Assembly (NCBI GenBank): GCA_963422685.1
Contig: OY730442.1
Span: 1,860,001 to 1,924,000, forward strand
Source: Spongiihabitans sp963422685
GTDB lineage: Bacteria > Pseudomonadota > Gammaproteobacteria > Arenicellales > Poriferihabitantaceae
Reading direction: 5' to 3'
DNA: 64,000 nucleotides
Every line of letters starts with the position of its first letter. The first letter of the stretch is position 1. Of the stretch, positions 44,904 to 52,524 are shown one piece after another. The translations under genes and the position numbers were made by a program. The notes below the pieces were generated by a model, which was not told the origin of the DNA, made no database searches, and was given only the letters and a program-made list of their open reading frames with translations.

Positions 44904-44932
44904 TTGTAAGCAAGGGATTCAAGCCCTATATT
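44904..44932 (+). promoter_or_regulatory. candidate promoter for the small membrane peptide gene
   Basis: TTGTAA (44904-44909), a 17-bp spacer and TATATT (44927-44932) form a reasonable sigma-70 promoter. The inferred start is near 44940, about 55 bp before the ATG at 44995. It points away from the LysR gene and lies just downstream of the palindrome. Confidence 0.55.
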
Positions 44933-44994
44933 CACACCATCAGCTAATACATGGCAATTTAACTTATCACTAACTTATTCGGGAGTACAGACAA

Positions 44995-45081
44995 ATGATA
45001 AACAATCAATTCATCAAAGTAGGCGCGGCGTATGTCGGTGCACTGGTATTATTAACCTTGATTATGATCCTGGTCAATTAG
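44995..45081 (+). CDS. predicted 28-residue single-pass membrane peptide
   Basis: MINNQFIKVGAAYVGALVLL then TLIMILVN: a short polar start, then one hydrophobic helix to the C terminus. A GGGAG ribosome binding site (44981-44985) stands 9 bp before the ATG, and a reasonable promoter and the palindrome lie upstream, so translation is plausible. I do not recognise the peptide. It sits between the divergent LysR gene and a DUF1127 remnant, and LysR/DUF1127 adjacency is common in proteobacteria. It could be a regulatory or stress-linked small membrane protein; no function is claimed. Confidence 0.5.
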   Translation: MINNQFIKVGAAYVGALVLLTLIMILVN

Positions 45082-45092
45082 TAGGCGCGGAC

Positions 45093-45298
45093 ATGAAAAA
45101 TATTGAAACTATCAGCAGTCGGACAAATTGTACAAATGTTGTACATGGTGAATTCCGTCTCAGCCTTTTGGCCCGAGCCATTGCCCGAATCAGGATCTGC
45201 ATCAGCACAGAATAGCTATTCGTCAATTAAATTCACTGTCGGACAGAATGCTTGATGACATCGGTATCGATCGATTTCATATTTCTGCCGCGGTCAAA
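45093..45298 (+). pseudogene. frameshifted DUF1127 (YjiS-like) gene
   Basis: From ATG 45093 the frame reads to LSLLARAIARIRICISTE and stops at TAG. The next frame then continues RIAIRQLNSLSDRMLDDIGIDRFHIS at 45218-45286. Together they recreate the DUF1127 pattern: a basic N-terminal helix, then the R-x-L-x-x-LSDRxLxDIGIxRxxI signature. Joining them needs one extra base around 45205-45215, so the gene looks disrupted. The second frame then runs on past the expected end without a stop before the terminator at 45411. DUF1127 proteins elsewhere include small RNA-binding regulators. Confidence 0.5.
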
Positions 45299-45410
45299 AC
45301 CCCGGGTTTATGCGCACACCACATTACTCGGCCAACCAGCCGACCCGAACTTTCCGCACGACTGCGCCGCGCGGCATAACATTTTTCTCCATTGGTGTTT
45401 ATCACCATTT

Positions 45411-45438
45411 AAGGCATTCATTATGAATGCCTTTTTTT
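45411..45438 (+). terminator. strong intrinsic terminator
   Basis: AAGGCATTCAT and ATGAATGCCTT pair as a perfect 11-bp stem around a single T, followed by a run of T that ends at 45438. It ends transcripts coming from the small membrane peptide / DUF1127 promoter before hemJ. It is one-directional; the opposite strand lacks a T run. Confidence 0.85.
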
Positions 45439-45557
45439 ATGCACAGGCCGCGCTGACCAGACCCGTACGGAGCAAAATCTCCAAACCGTACAGGCCAGCA
45501 GCACGCATGATTCCGAGTTAAATCGTGCAATCCCGCAATCGCCGCCCGCAATCAAAC

Positions 45558-45566
45558 CCTGCTAAA
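45558..45566 (+). promoter_or_regulatory. candidate extended -10 promoter for hemJ-trmL
   Basis: TGCTAAAAT resembles an extended -10, 33 bp before the hemJ start, downstream of the terminator at 45411. A -35 is not clear. Confidence 0.4.
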
Positions 45567-45599
45567 ATTCCGGCTGCCATCGCCTGAACTTTCCTCGAA

Positions 45600-46013
45600 A
45601 TGCTCTGGATAAAATCCTTCCACCTGTTTTTCATGATCTCCTGGATGGCCGGGATTTTGTATTTACCCCGACTCTACGTCTACCATGCCCAAGCCACGGA
45701 TAAAATCAGTATGGATCGATTTAAAATAATGGAGCGCAAGCTGTTCTTCGGCATCATGACACCCAGCGCAATTCTCACCCTGGTTTCCGGCGCGTGGCTA
45801 TGGCTGGGATATGGATTTTCTGGTATCTGGTTAAACATCAAGCTGGTTTTGGCGGCATTGCTGGTTTTGCACCATATAGGCTGCTACCGGGCGCTGGTGG
45901 CGTTCAAAAAAGACGTAAACACGCGCAGCCACGTATTCTATCGATGGATGAATGAGCTCCCAGTGCTGCTCTTGTTCGGGATTGTGGTACTGGTGGTGGT
46001 GAAACCCGTCTAG
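45600..46013 (+). CDS. hemJ: protoporphyrinogen IX oxidase HemJ (CopD-like)
   Basis: Integral membrane protein of 137 residues with four hydrophobic segments, the UPF0093/HemJ family. It oxidises protoporphyrinogen IX in heme synthesis in bacteria without HemG or HemY. The start KSFHLFFMISWMAGILYLPRLYVYHA includes the conserved His and the LPRLYVYH motif. The ERKLFFGIMTPSAI and NEXPVLLL-type C terminus (MNELPVLLLFGIVVLVVVKP) also fit. Its stop codon abuts the ATG of trmL. Confidence 0.92.
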   Translation: MLWIKSFHLFFMISWMAGILYLPRLYVYHAQATDKISMDRFKIMERKLFFGIMTPSAILTLVSGAWLWLGYGFSGIWLNIKLVLAALLVLHHIGCYRALVAFKKDVNTRSHVFYRWMNELPVLLLFGIVVLVVVKPV

Positions 46014-46502
46014 ATGTTTTCTGTCGCACTGTACCAGCCCCGAATCCCGCCGAATACCGGTAATATTATTCGTTTATGCGCCAATACCGGGTGTCATCTA
46101 AATCTGGTAGGCCCGTTGGGATTTGGCATAGATGATAAAAAACTGCGCAGAGCCGGCCTGGACTACCACCAGTACAGCGAGGTCAACGTCTGGGAAAACT
46201 GGCAGCAATTTCACCATAAAATCAGCCATCGCCTAGTGTCATTTTCCACCAGAAACCGGCAAAACTATAGTGACTTTGAATATCGGCCGGGCGACATTCT
46301 GTTATTCGGGTCAGAAACCAAAGGACTCCCCCGGTTCATTCGAGAGCAGGTAGATGCCGGCAATCGACTCACCATTCCCATGCGGGAAAACAGTCGAAGC
46401 CTGAACCTGGCCAATAGTGTTGCCATAGTGGTGTATGAAGCCTGGCGGCAACATGGGTTTTTCCAAGGGTTTTCCATGAAAAATCAAATCCCTGAGGGGT
46501 GA
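46014..46502 (+). CDS. trmL: tRNA (cytidine(34)-2'-O)-methyltransferase
   Basis: SPOUT methyltransferase of 162 residues that methylates the wobble ribose of tRNA-Leu. The frame begins MFSVALYQPRIPPNTGNIIRLCANTGCHLNLVGPLGF. The trefoil-knot region shows LLFGSETKGLP and IPMRENSRSLNLANSVAIVVYEAWRQ. It abuts hemJ on the 5' side and is convergent with gpsA across 13 bp. In many gammaproteobacteria trmL lies next to gpsA and secB, as here. Confidence 0.96.
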   Translation: MFSVALYQPRIPPNTGNIIRLCANTGCHLNLVGPLGFGIDDKKLRRAGLDYHQYSEVNVWENWQQFHHKISHRLVSFSTRNRQNYSDFEYRPGDILLFGSETKGLPRFIREQVDAGNRLTIPMRENSRSLNLANSVAIVVYEAWRQHGFFQGFSMKNQIPEG

Positions 46503-46515
46503 CCTGATCCGGGCA

Positions 46516-47535
46516 TTATTGTGATTCCGCCCTGGGGTTGCGTTGCAATAGATGCTGCACCGCCCTGGCGGGGTCGGTGTGCTGGTGGATAATGTGGTAA
46601 ACCTGCTCGGTGATCGGCATATCGACCTTCAGCTTTTGACTGATTCCAAACAATTCCCGTGCGGTATGGATGCCTTCTATTTCCTCGCCAATTTCGGCGA
46701 TTACTGCAGACTTTGTTTTGCCCGCCCCCAGCCCCAGGCCAAACCGCCGGTTTCGGGATTGGTTGTCCGTACAGGTCAGTATCAAATCGCCCACCCCGGT
46801 CAGCCCCATGAACGTTTCGGTGCGGCCGCCGAGCGCCGTCCCCAGACGGGCAAGTTCGGACAAACCGCGTGTTATCAGTGCGGCCCGGGCATTTGCGCCA
46901 TAGCCGAGTCCGTCGCTTATGCCCGCCGCAATTGCCATGACATTTTTGATCGCACCGCCCAGTTGTACGCCGATAATGTCGTCGCTGAAATAGACCCGGG
47001 TGGCCGCAGTTCGGAACCAGTTTGCCATGGATTGCGCATCGTCGCTCGAAGCGCTGGCCAGGGTTAGTGCCGTGGGCAATAATCGCGCCGTTTCTCTGGC
47101 AAAACTGGGCCCGGAAACAACCCCGTGCTGCTTGGACCGGCCCAGCACTTCCCTGGCAACTTCGCTCAAAAGCTTCCCGTGTGTATCCAATCCCTTTGTA
47201 CCCCAGATAATCGTCACATCTTCCAATTCATTGCCTTGGTCGATAATCTGGTTTTTCAATTGTTTCAGACATTGCCTGAATCCATGGCTGGGCACAGCGA
47301 TGACAAAACAAAGATCATGGTTAATGATTTGTTGGAAATCGGTGGTAATTTGGAGGTTTTCAGGGAATGCCACGCCCGGCAGATAGCGGATATTGCATCG
47401 TTCCTTTGCCATCTTCTGCAGCGCAAACCGATTTCTTCCCCATAACCGCACATGGCTGATATTTGCGCAAAGCAGTATGGCCAGCGCCGTACCCCATGAA
47501 CCCGCGCCAACTACCGTAACGCGCTCGGGCAGCAT
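46516..47535 (-). CDS. gpsA: glycerol-3-phosphate dehydrogenase (NAD(P)+)
   Basis: Reduces dihydroxyacetone phosphate to glycerol-3-phosphate for phospholipid synthesis. The 339-residue product shows VVGAGSWGTALAILL at the N terminus, GTKGLD, the VSGPSFARETA region and the catalytic Lys context LGGAIKNVMAIAAGI. GANARAALITRGLSE and GLTGVGDLILTCTDNQSRNRRFG follow. It is read after secB on the same strand, 68 bp away, the classical secB-gpsA pairing. Confidence 0.97.
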   Translation of the reverse strand: MLPERVTVVGAGSWGTALAILLCANISHVRLWGRNRFALQKMAKERCNIRYLPGVAFPENLQITTDFQQIINHDLCFVIAVPSHGFRQCLKQLKNQIIDQGNELEDVTIIWGTKGLDTHGKLLSEVAREVLGRSKQHGVVSGPSFARETARLLPTALTLASASSDDAQSMANWFRTAATRVYFSDDIIGVQLGGAIKNVMAIAAGISDGLGYGANARAALITRGLSELARLGTALGGRTETFMGLTGVGDLILTCTDNQSRNRRFGLGLGAGKTKSAVIAEIGEEIEGIHTARELFGISQKLKVDMPITEQVYHIIHQHTDPARAVQHLLQRNPRAESQ

Positions 47536-47603
47536 ATCTGCAATAACCTGTCTACATCAACCCGGCAGCCGGAATTATCCTGACCGGGGAGGCAAATCTC
47601 CAT

Positions 47604-48125
47604 TCAGTTAGGTCTGCCCGTTTCGTCGGCCCTGCCGGCCTGCTCCTTTTCCTGATTTTTTTTCGTTCGATACAGTGCTTCGAAATTTATCGGCGCTAAC
47701 AAAAACGGGTCAAATCCACCTTTGGTGATCAGGCTGTTCAGTTCTTCACGAGCGAATGGCAGAAGAATGGTCGGACAGGTAACCTCGCACACCAGTTGAC
47801 GCGCATCGGCATCTGGGTGCTGGATCTGGAACACCCCGGCTTGCTGAACTTCGGCCAGGTACAGGACATTCTCTTCACGCCGGGCGGTAACAGTCACTTT
47901 CAAATTGACATCAAATATCCCGAAATTCTCCTCAATGACCCGGTAGGAGATGGCGGCCTGGACATCAATCTTCGGGTCTGCCCACTTTTGCGTAAACACT
48001 CCCGGGGTCGACGGCGATTCGAAAGAGACATCCTTGAGGTAGGCTTTTTTTGCTTCAAACCTGACTGCCTGGGGTGCGTCGCTGACAGCCGCCGCTGCGC
48101 CTGATTGATTTTCATTGTTTGCCAT
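47604..48125 (-). CDS. secB: protein-export chaperone SecB
   Basis: Cytoplasmic tetrameric chaperone that keeps preproteins unfolded for SecA. The 173-residue product has an N-terminal extension, then AKKAYLKDVSFESPSTPGVF, NLKVTVTARREENVLYLAEVQQAGVFQI and CPTILLPFAREELNSLITKGGFDPFLLAPINFEALY. The long tail after LYRTKK is polar. It lies between the rhodanese gene (28 bp) and gpsA. The grxC gene that often stands beside secB is absent. Confidence 0.97.
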   Translation of the reverse strand: MANNENQSGAAAAVSDAPQAVRFEAKKAYLKDVSFESPSTPGVFTQKWADPKIDVQAAISYRVIEENFGIFDVNLKVTVTARREENVLYLAEVQQAGVFQIQHPDADARQLVCEVTCPTILLPFAREELNSLITKGGFDPFLLAPINFEALYRTKKNQEKEQAGRADETGRPN

Positions 48126-48153
48126 ATTGATTCCAATACAATGCCAGTGTTCT

Positions 48154-48594
48154 TTAGCCGGCTTTTTTTGAACGACCGGTTTTTTCCAGTGGCAGGTTGT
48201 CTTTTTTCCAGGCGGTCAAGCCGCCCGTGAGCACATAGATATCCGCAATCTCATTCTTGCGCAGCACGGCGGCCGCTTTTTTGGAGCTGGCGCCGTTGGT
48301 GCAGGTTAGAACGATGGGTTTCTTTTGATGCCTGCGCAGCTTGCCGATGGAGTTGCCGAGGCTCGCCAGAGGGATATTTATAGCCTGGGAAATGTGCCCC
48401 GCTTTAAATTGTGCCGCTTCATTGACATCCACAATCACGGCGTTTTCCCGGGATTGCAATTGGGGAAGCTGGGCCGGGGTAATCGCTTTGGACCCGCCTG
48501 CGCCGCCACCGGGAACATCAAAACTCAGCAGTAATACGATCACGAACAGTGTGGCAAACAAATACCAGTATTGGCTTATAAATTCGATGTACAT
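48154..48594 (-). CDS. membrane-anchored rhodanese-like protein (YibN-like)
   Basis: 146 residues: an N-terminal membrane helix (YLFATLFVIVLLLSF) followed by one rhodanese domain with the active-site loop VLTCTNGASSKKAA (Cys at about residue 105). It resembles YibN, found with grxC-secB-gpsA in gammaproteobacteria. Recent work links YibN to inner-membrane protein insertion, but the sulfur-transfer role is equally possible. It is the first gene of the minus-strand rhodanese-secB-gpsA run. Confidence 0.88.
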   Translation of the reverse strand: MYIEFISQYWYLFATLFVIVLLLSFDVPGGGAGGSKAITPAQLPQLQSRENAVIVDVNEAAQFKAGHISQAINIPLASLGNSIGKLRRHQKKPIVLTCTNGASSKKAAAVLRKNEIADIYVLTGGLTAWKKDNLPLEKTGRSKKAG

Positions 48595-48851
48595 TATTGA
48601 AACCAGATAATTATTAACGGGGGATTCTACCCCAGAGACGGGAGCCAGGGCCTCAGTATTTTAGCGGCCTCAATGGATTTTGATATTGTCTGCCGGTGCT
48701 TTGCTTAATTGGTGAGGGTTATATGAGTTCATATGGACATAACCGGTTATTGCATGTAGAACAGAGTCTAGTATTGATACGGAGATAATTCTTGGTGTCA
48801 GTAAACGAAAATGTGTGAATAAATACGGGTTAACAACAAACCAGAGGCTGA
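48595..48851. other. intergenic region between the rhodanese gene and the S41 protease gene
   Basis: 257 bp, no gene. A short palindrome ATATGA-GT-TCATAT is at 48721-48734. A possible promoter toward the protease is TTGCAT (48750-48755), 16 bp, TATTGA (48772-48777). In related genomes gpmI and envC occupy this position; nothing of either is visible here. Confidence 0.4.
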
Positions 48852-50177
48852 ATGGTAATGACGGTTGAGAAAATATATAGATTGGGCAGGCCATCCCTGC
48901 TGGCACTGGCAGCGAGCGGCGTTTTATTGTGGTCCACCCAGGGCCAGGGGCAAACAACCCTGCCTCTTGAAGACCTGCAGATTTTTTCTGAGGTGTTTGG
49001 CAAGATCAAAAGTGAATATGTGGATGAAGTGGATGACACCACGCTGTTGCGCGATGCCATCCGGGGTATGCTGGACGGGCTGGACCCACATTCTACATTC
49101 CTGGAGCCGGAAGACTTTGAAGAAATAAAAATCACCACGGATGGCAAATTTGGCGGTCTCGGTATTGAAGTGACTACCCAGGATGGACTGATCAAAGTGG
49201 TCACACCGATTGACGGTACACCCGCGTTTGATGCCGGCATAATGTCTGGCGACTTCATCCTGATGCTGGATGATGTGCCGGTGCGCGGTATGAATCTACA
49301 GCAGGCTGTGGACAAAATGCGCGGCGAACCGGGGTCGAAAATCAAGTTAAGTATTCTCAGAGAGGGAGAAAGCGAGCCGCTGGAAATGACCCTGGTGCGG
49401 GCGGTCATAAAAATGACAAGCGTTAAAGCCGAGATTCTGGAAGACGGTTTTGGCTACGTAAGATTATCTGGCTTTCAAAGTGGGACCGCGCAAAGTTTGC
49501 GGGTAAAAATCAATAAACTGAACAGTATGGATGATGCACCCCTAAAAGGGTTGGTGCTGGATTTGCGTAATAACCCTGGCGGCGTGTTGAGCGGGGCCGT
49601 TGCGGTCAGCGATATGTTTATCAGCGCCGGGGAGATTGTTTCCACCCGAGGTAGGGCGGCGACTTCAGGACAAAGTTTTACTGCAAAACCCGATGATATT
49701 ATCGACGATGCGCCCATGGTGGTGCTGGTAAACGGCGGTTCGGCATCGGCATCGGAGATTGTCGCGGGCGCACTACAGGACCACAAGCGAGCGCTGATCA
49801 TGGGCACCAGGACGTTCGGCAAGGGATCGGTGCAAACCGTTATTCCGATGAATAATGGTGGTGCACTGAAACTCACTACTGCACGATATTACACCCCGTC
49901 AGAGCGCTCCATTCAAGCCAAAGGCATTATTCCCGACATCATCACTGAGCAGGTGGAATATTCAGCGACCCTGGGCAAACAGCGCCAGGTCAGCGAATCA
50001 GATCTGGCGGGGCATTTGCAGAACGATGAGTTCCCGGATGCGACCGGGGATGCGGGCAGGCTGGACAAATCCGCGCGAATCGACAAGGATCACCAGCTTC
50101 GCGAGGCATTGAATCTGTTAAAGGGGATGTGGCTGGTGAAACAGCGGATGAAGCTGGCGCATGTTCCTTCGGGCTGA
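48852..50177 (+). CDS. S41-family C-terminal processing peptidase (CtpA-like)
   Basis: Periplasmic serine protease of 441 residues that trims or degrades proteins from a C-terminal tail and affects peptidoglycan hydrolases. A signal sequence (LLALAASGVLLWS) is followed by a PDZ domain (about 85-170, GGLGIEVTTQDGLIKVVTPIDG and MSGDFILMLDD) and the protease domain. The catalytic Ser is in NGGSASASEIVAGAL and the Lys in GTRTFGKGSVQT, with LDLRNNPGG between. ATG 48852 or 48858 could start it; AGAGG at 48843 favours the second. The usual upstream envC partner is missing. Confidence 0.94.
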   Translation: MVMTVEKIYRLGRPSLLALAASGVLLWSTQGQGQTTLPLEDLQIFSEVFGKIKSEYVDEVDDTTLLRDAIRGMLDGLDPHSTFLEPEDFEEIKITTDGKFGGLGIEVTTQDGLIKVVTPIDGTPAFDAGIMSGDFILMLDDVPVRGMNLQQAVDKMRGEPGSKIKLSILREGESEPLEMTLVRAVIKMTSVKAEILEDGFGYVRLSGFQSGTAQSLRVKINKLNSMDDAPLKGLVLDLRNNPGGVLSGAVAVSDMFISAGEIVSTRGRAATSGQSFTAKPDDIIDDAPMVVLVNGGSASASEIVAGALQDHKRALIMGTRTFGKGSVQTVIPMNNGGALKLTTARYYTPSERSIQAKGIIPDIITEQVEYSATLGKQRQVSESDLAGHLQNDEFPDATGDAGRLDKSARIDKDHQLREALNLLKGMWLVKQRMKLAHVPSG

Positions 50178-50496
50178 CTGCATTGCTTCAGACTAGAGCA
50201 TTGCGAATCTTTAGGAGTAATGTTGTGCGAATCTTTGTGCGCAATTTCATGTTGCTGCGAGGAAAATCAAACGGTCGTTTGACGACGTCAACACGGGGAA
50301 ATACCGTCCTGAGTCGTCCTGAGCGGGTTAAAGTATTGACAAGCCAGCGTCAATAAAAGGAAAATGTGCGCAACACAACCGCCGCGCTTAGTACTCTCCT
50401 GCCTGTTGCAGGCAGGTCGGAGCAACGCGAAACCTTGGCGGTTTTCTTTCCTGCTTGCCGCCCGCCTGCCTGTTGCAGACAGGGGCAGGCAGGTGT
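50178..50496. repeat. hairpin-forming repeats at the left edge of the accessory island
   Basis: No gene. Two copies of a short hairpin, CCTGCCTG-TTG-CAGGCAGG (50398-50416) and the same with one change followed by extra GCAGGCAGG (50465-50493), lie 67 bp apart. A 36-bp sequence at 50259-50294 is repeated with 5 mismatches at 53065-53100. The motif GCGAATCTTT occurs twice near 50200-50235. Confidence 0.6.
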
Positions 50497-50793
50497 TCAT
50501 TCACACACCCCCCACTCATGGCAAGCGGTGCCGAATTCGGCTTCTGATTCATCCTGTGGCGTAAGGGTGTATTGCCGTCCGCCGCGGCTGGTTTTCGACC
50601 ACTTCACCACGTCATGTATGCCGTGGGTGGAGTGGTGCACGTCTTTTATTCTACCGACCCGTCCGGCCACGGGGAAGAACGTACTGAGGTCATGCTTGCT
50701 GGTTTTAGATACTTTGGCTTCCCATACTGCTATCCGTTCAATCTGTTCGGGGTGTTTTTCAGCGATTCTGCGCACTTCGGCCTTGCGGGTCAC
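50497..50793 (-). pseudogene. C-terminal fragment of a phage-type PAPS-reductase-family protein
   Basis: The fragment of about 99 residues reads TRKAEVRRIAEKHPEQIERIA and ends with a SRGGRQYTL stretch and a C-x6-GVCE terminus. I believe this is the end of the phosphoadenosine phosphosulfate reductase-like (PP-loop) proteins found in phages, but the match is by memory of that C-terminal pattern only. The frame is closed by TGA about 35 bp before the first possible start codon, and the PP-loop domain is missing, so it is a remnant. It runs opposite to the transposase fragment that follows. Confidence 0.4.
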
Positions 50794-50835
50794 CGATGCG
50801 ATCTGGTCGCGGATTGAATTGATCTTGCGGAGTCA

Positions 50836-50905
50836 GTAGGGACAGGCCCCCGTGCCTGTCCAGGCCGTGCCTGTCCGGATGAAGGACAACCACGGGGGGT
50901 TGTCC
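50836..50905. repeat. short palindromic repeat cluster
   Basis: Stems GGACAGGC/GCCTGTCC (50840-50861) and GGACAACC/GGTTGTCC (50884-50905) are each perfect 8-bp hairpins. A third GCCTGTCC lies at 50869. The 26-bp unit at 50836-50861 recurs in the same orientation at 53472-53497 with about four mismatches. It resembles the small interspersed palindromes often found beside insertion sequences. Confidence 0.6.
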
Positions 50906-50949
50906 CTGCATTGTCGTTATCGGACATCGAAAGGTATGCCCGGAAAAAT

Positions 50950-51203
50950 CTCAAATACGGGAGCAGCATGACGCCAGGGGCTTCAAGCTGCTGTGGGCGC
51001 AGTTGAAAGACGGCCCCGAACCGACTGCGGTGGTCATGGACCAGGCCTGCGATACCGACGCCACACAGCCGGCACACCGGGGCATTGAAGCCGTGATTCC
51101 CGCCAGGGCGAACCGCACCGAGCGGCTTCCCCATGACCGGGAGAAGTACCAGCTGGGTCAGAAGGTGGAGCGGTTCTTCAACCAACCCAAACATTTTCGC
51201 TAA
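50950..51203 (+). mobile_element. IS5-type DDE transposase fragment
   Basis: The open frame carries AVVMDQACDTDATQPAH, then IEAVIPARANRT, and ends KYQLGQKVERFFNQPKHFR before a stop. This is the C-terminal third of an IS5/IS1182-like DDE transposase: the usual pattern is a second catalytic Asp followed by a basic stretch and the (H/K)x2E(N/R)xFxxLKxFR motif. The last catalytic Glu is in KVERFF. The first Asp and the DNA-binding region are lost, and the final part is cut off where the phage gene begins. No terminal inverted repeat was found. Confidence 0.65.
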
Positions 51204-51874
51204 CCGCCCGGCCCGGTCCAGGCATGTTGCAGATGGTCATGGACAATATCCACGATATCGCGTTCGTCATCCGCGGACAATCCCAGGAAGGGGCGGGCGG
51301 GGATGTCGGAACCCGGATGCGCCACCTTTTTCACCGGATGTTTGCCGCCGGGCCAGGCCAGGGCCTTCTTGCTGCGTGGTCGGATGGTATGCGCCCGGGT
51401 TTTGCCGCCGAACTGATGAATGGCCGCATACACCCGGTCGGAGCCGAGCAGCAGCGTATTGCCGCTTACCTGCCAGCGCAGGGTACCGCTCAAATGGCCG
51501 TCCAGCATCAGAATCTTGTTCGCGTTGCGTTGCTTGGCGCTCTGGTATGCCGGGGAAAGGGCTTGCCACAAACTACCGTCGGGCGCGGTTTGCCGGGCGA
51601 ATCGTTGTTGAGTAGAATCCAGCAAGTGCTCGCCGATGTCCTTGAGCACTGGCGACAGATTCCTGCCAGATTGCAGCAATCGGTTGAGTGCATGGCGCAC
51701 CTTCACCACGATCAATCGGCGGAACCTGGACGTGAAGGCATTGATCCGCCTGTCATGCGTCCAGTGTGGCCAAGCTATATCGCTCACATGCGGGTGGCGG
51801 ACAGTAATGCGCCCGCTCGCGTTGGCGATGTAGAAGCCAAGGCTGGAATGCCTCTGGTGGGCGGCCCTGGTCAT
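51200..51874 (-). CDS. phage virion morphogenesis protein (Mu gpG-like)
   Basis: Tail-completion protein of the Mu gpG family (PF05069 type). The diagnostic core runs LNRLLQSGRNLSPVLKDIG, RFARQTAPDGSLWQALSP, KQRNANKILMLDG, AAIHQFGGKTRAHTIRPR, IPARPFLGLSADDERDIV. The frame is open for 224 codons, but the family is about 150-170 long. A GTG near 51709 (VVKVRHALN) is the likely start, and the extra N terminus probably reads into degraded sequence. No other tail genes are nearby, so it is an isolated prophage remnant. It may not be functional. Confidence 0.8.
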   Translation of the reverse strand: MTRAAHQRHSSLGFYIANASGRITVRHPHVSDIAWPHWTHDRRINAFTSRFRRLIVVKVRHALNRLLQSGRNLSPVLKDIGEHLLDSTQQRFARQTAPDGSLWQALSPAYQSAKQRNANKILMLDGHLSGTLRWQVSGNTLLLGSDRVYAAIHQFGGKTRAHTIRPRSKKALAWPGGKHPVKKVAHPGSDIPARPFLGLSADDERDIVDIVHDHLQHAWTGPGG

Positions 51875-51923
51875 CCGGCCAGCCGAACTCTCGCAGCATG
51901 TGGTGCCGATGGCCTTCGGAGCG

Positions 51924-52478
51924 TCAACAAGGCGTTATGCGAATGGAACTTGATCTCCCACCGGCCCGCGTCCGGCGTGTCGGAGTGGCTGCCGTCGAGG
52001 CCGAGAAGTTCCGCCAGAATCTTCCCTGGCGCACCGGTCCCGCCATAGCCGCGTAGTCGGGTGACTTCTCAATGCTGGCATTCTGCGCCGCAATCGCGGT
52101 CGTGCCCGAGCCCATGAAGGGGTCGGGGACTGGATCGGCGCCGGCGGACTCGATACAGCGCATCGGGAGTGCTGCCGGGAACGGCGCGGGATGCGGATTG
52201 CCCGTTTCTTAAGCGATCCGCCACACGCACCCCAACCGAAACTTCGGCCTGGCGATTAGATAGATAAGCGCATCGTCGGGCACAATCTTTCCCCGGTTGA
52301 AGTTGATCCCGCCGGCCCTTTCCCAAATCAGGATTTGCCTTACCGGAAATCCGTCCATAATGTCGGCGCGGTCCTGGATAAGCCCGCCTTGGTAGAAAAT
52401 CGCGCCGTCATCCTTGAGCAGTCGCATCATCCCGGTCAGGCAATCGCGCTGCCACGCCACATACGCATCATGCGGCAT
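51924..52478 (-). pseudogene. phage-type DNA N6/N4 methyltransferase interrupted by a stop codon
   Basis: MPHDAYVAWQRDCLTGMMRLL, FYQGGLIQDRADIMDGFPVRQILIWERAGGINFNRG and, further on, DPFMGSGTTAIAA (the SAM-binding FxGxG motif) belong to one methyltransferase. Between them, at 52209-52211, the frame carries TAA in the context VWRIA-stop-ETGNPHPAPFP, where the family has Gln. The two halves are in the same frame, so a single nonsense change broke it. A few residues after TTAIAA also seem to be deleted. The catalytic DPPY part is absent, so the N terminus is lost too. Confidence 0.75.
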
Positions 52479-52524
52479 ACAATCATCGATCAGCGCGGCC
52501 TTCGGCCCTTTCCCGCATTATGGC

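Noticed and set aside
45252..45521. 89-codon frame downstream of the DUF1127 signature
   Set aside because: It runs through a strong intrinsic terminator and loses any similarity after the DUF1127 motif; treated as read-through of the pseudogene frame.
51224..52048. 274-codon plus-strand frame across the gpG-like gene
   Set aside because: The minus strand carries clear gpG family motifs; the plus product shows no similarity I know and lies antisense to it.
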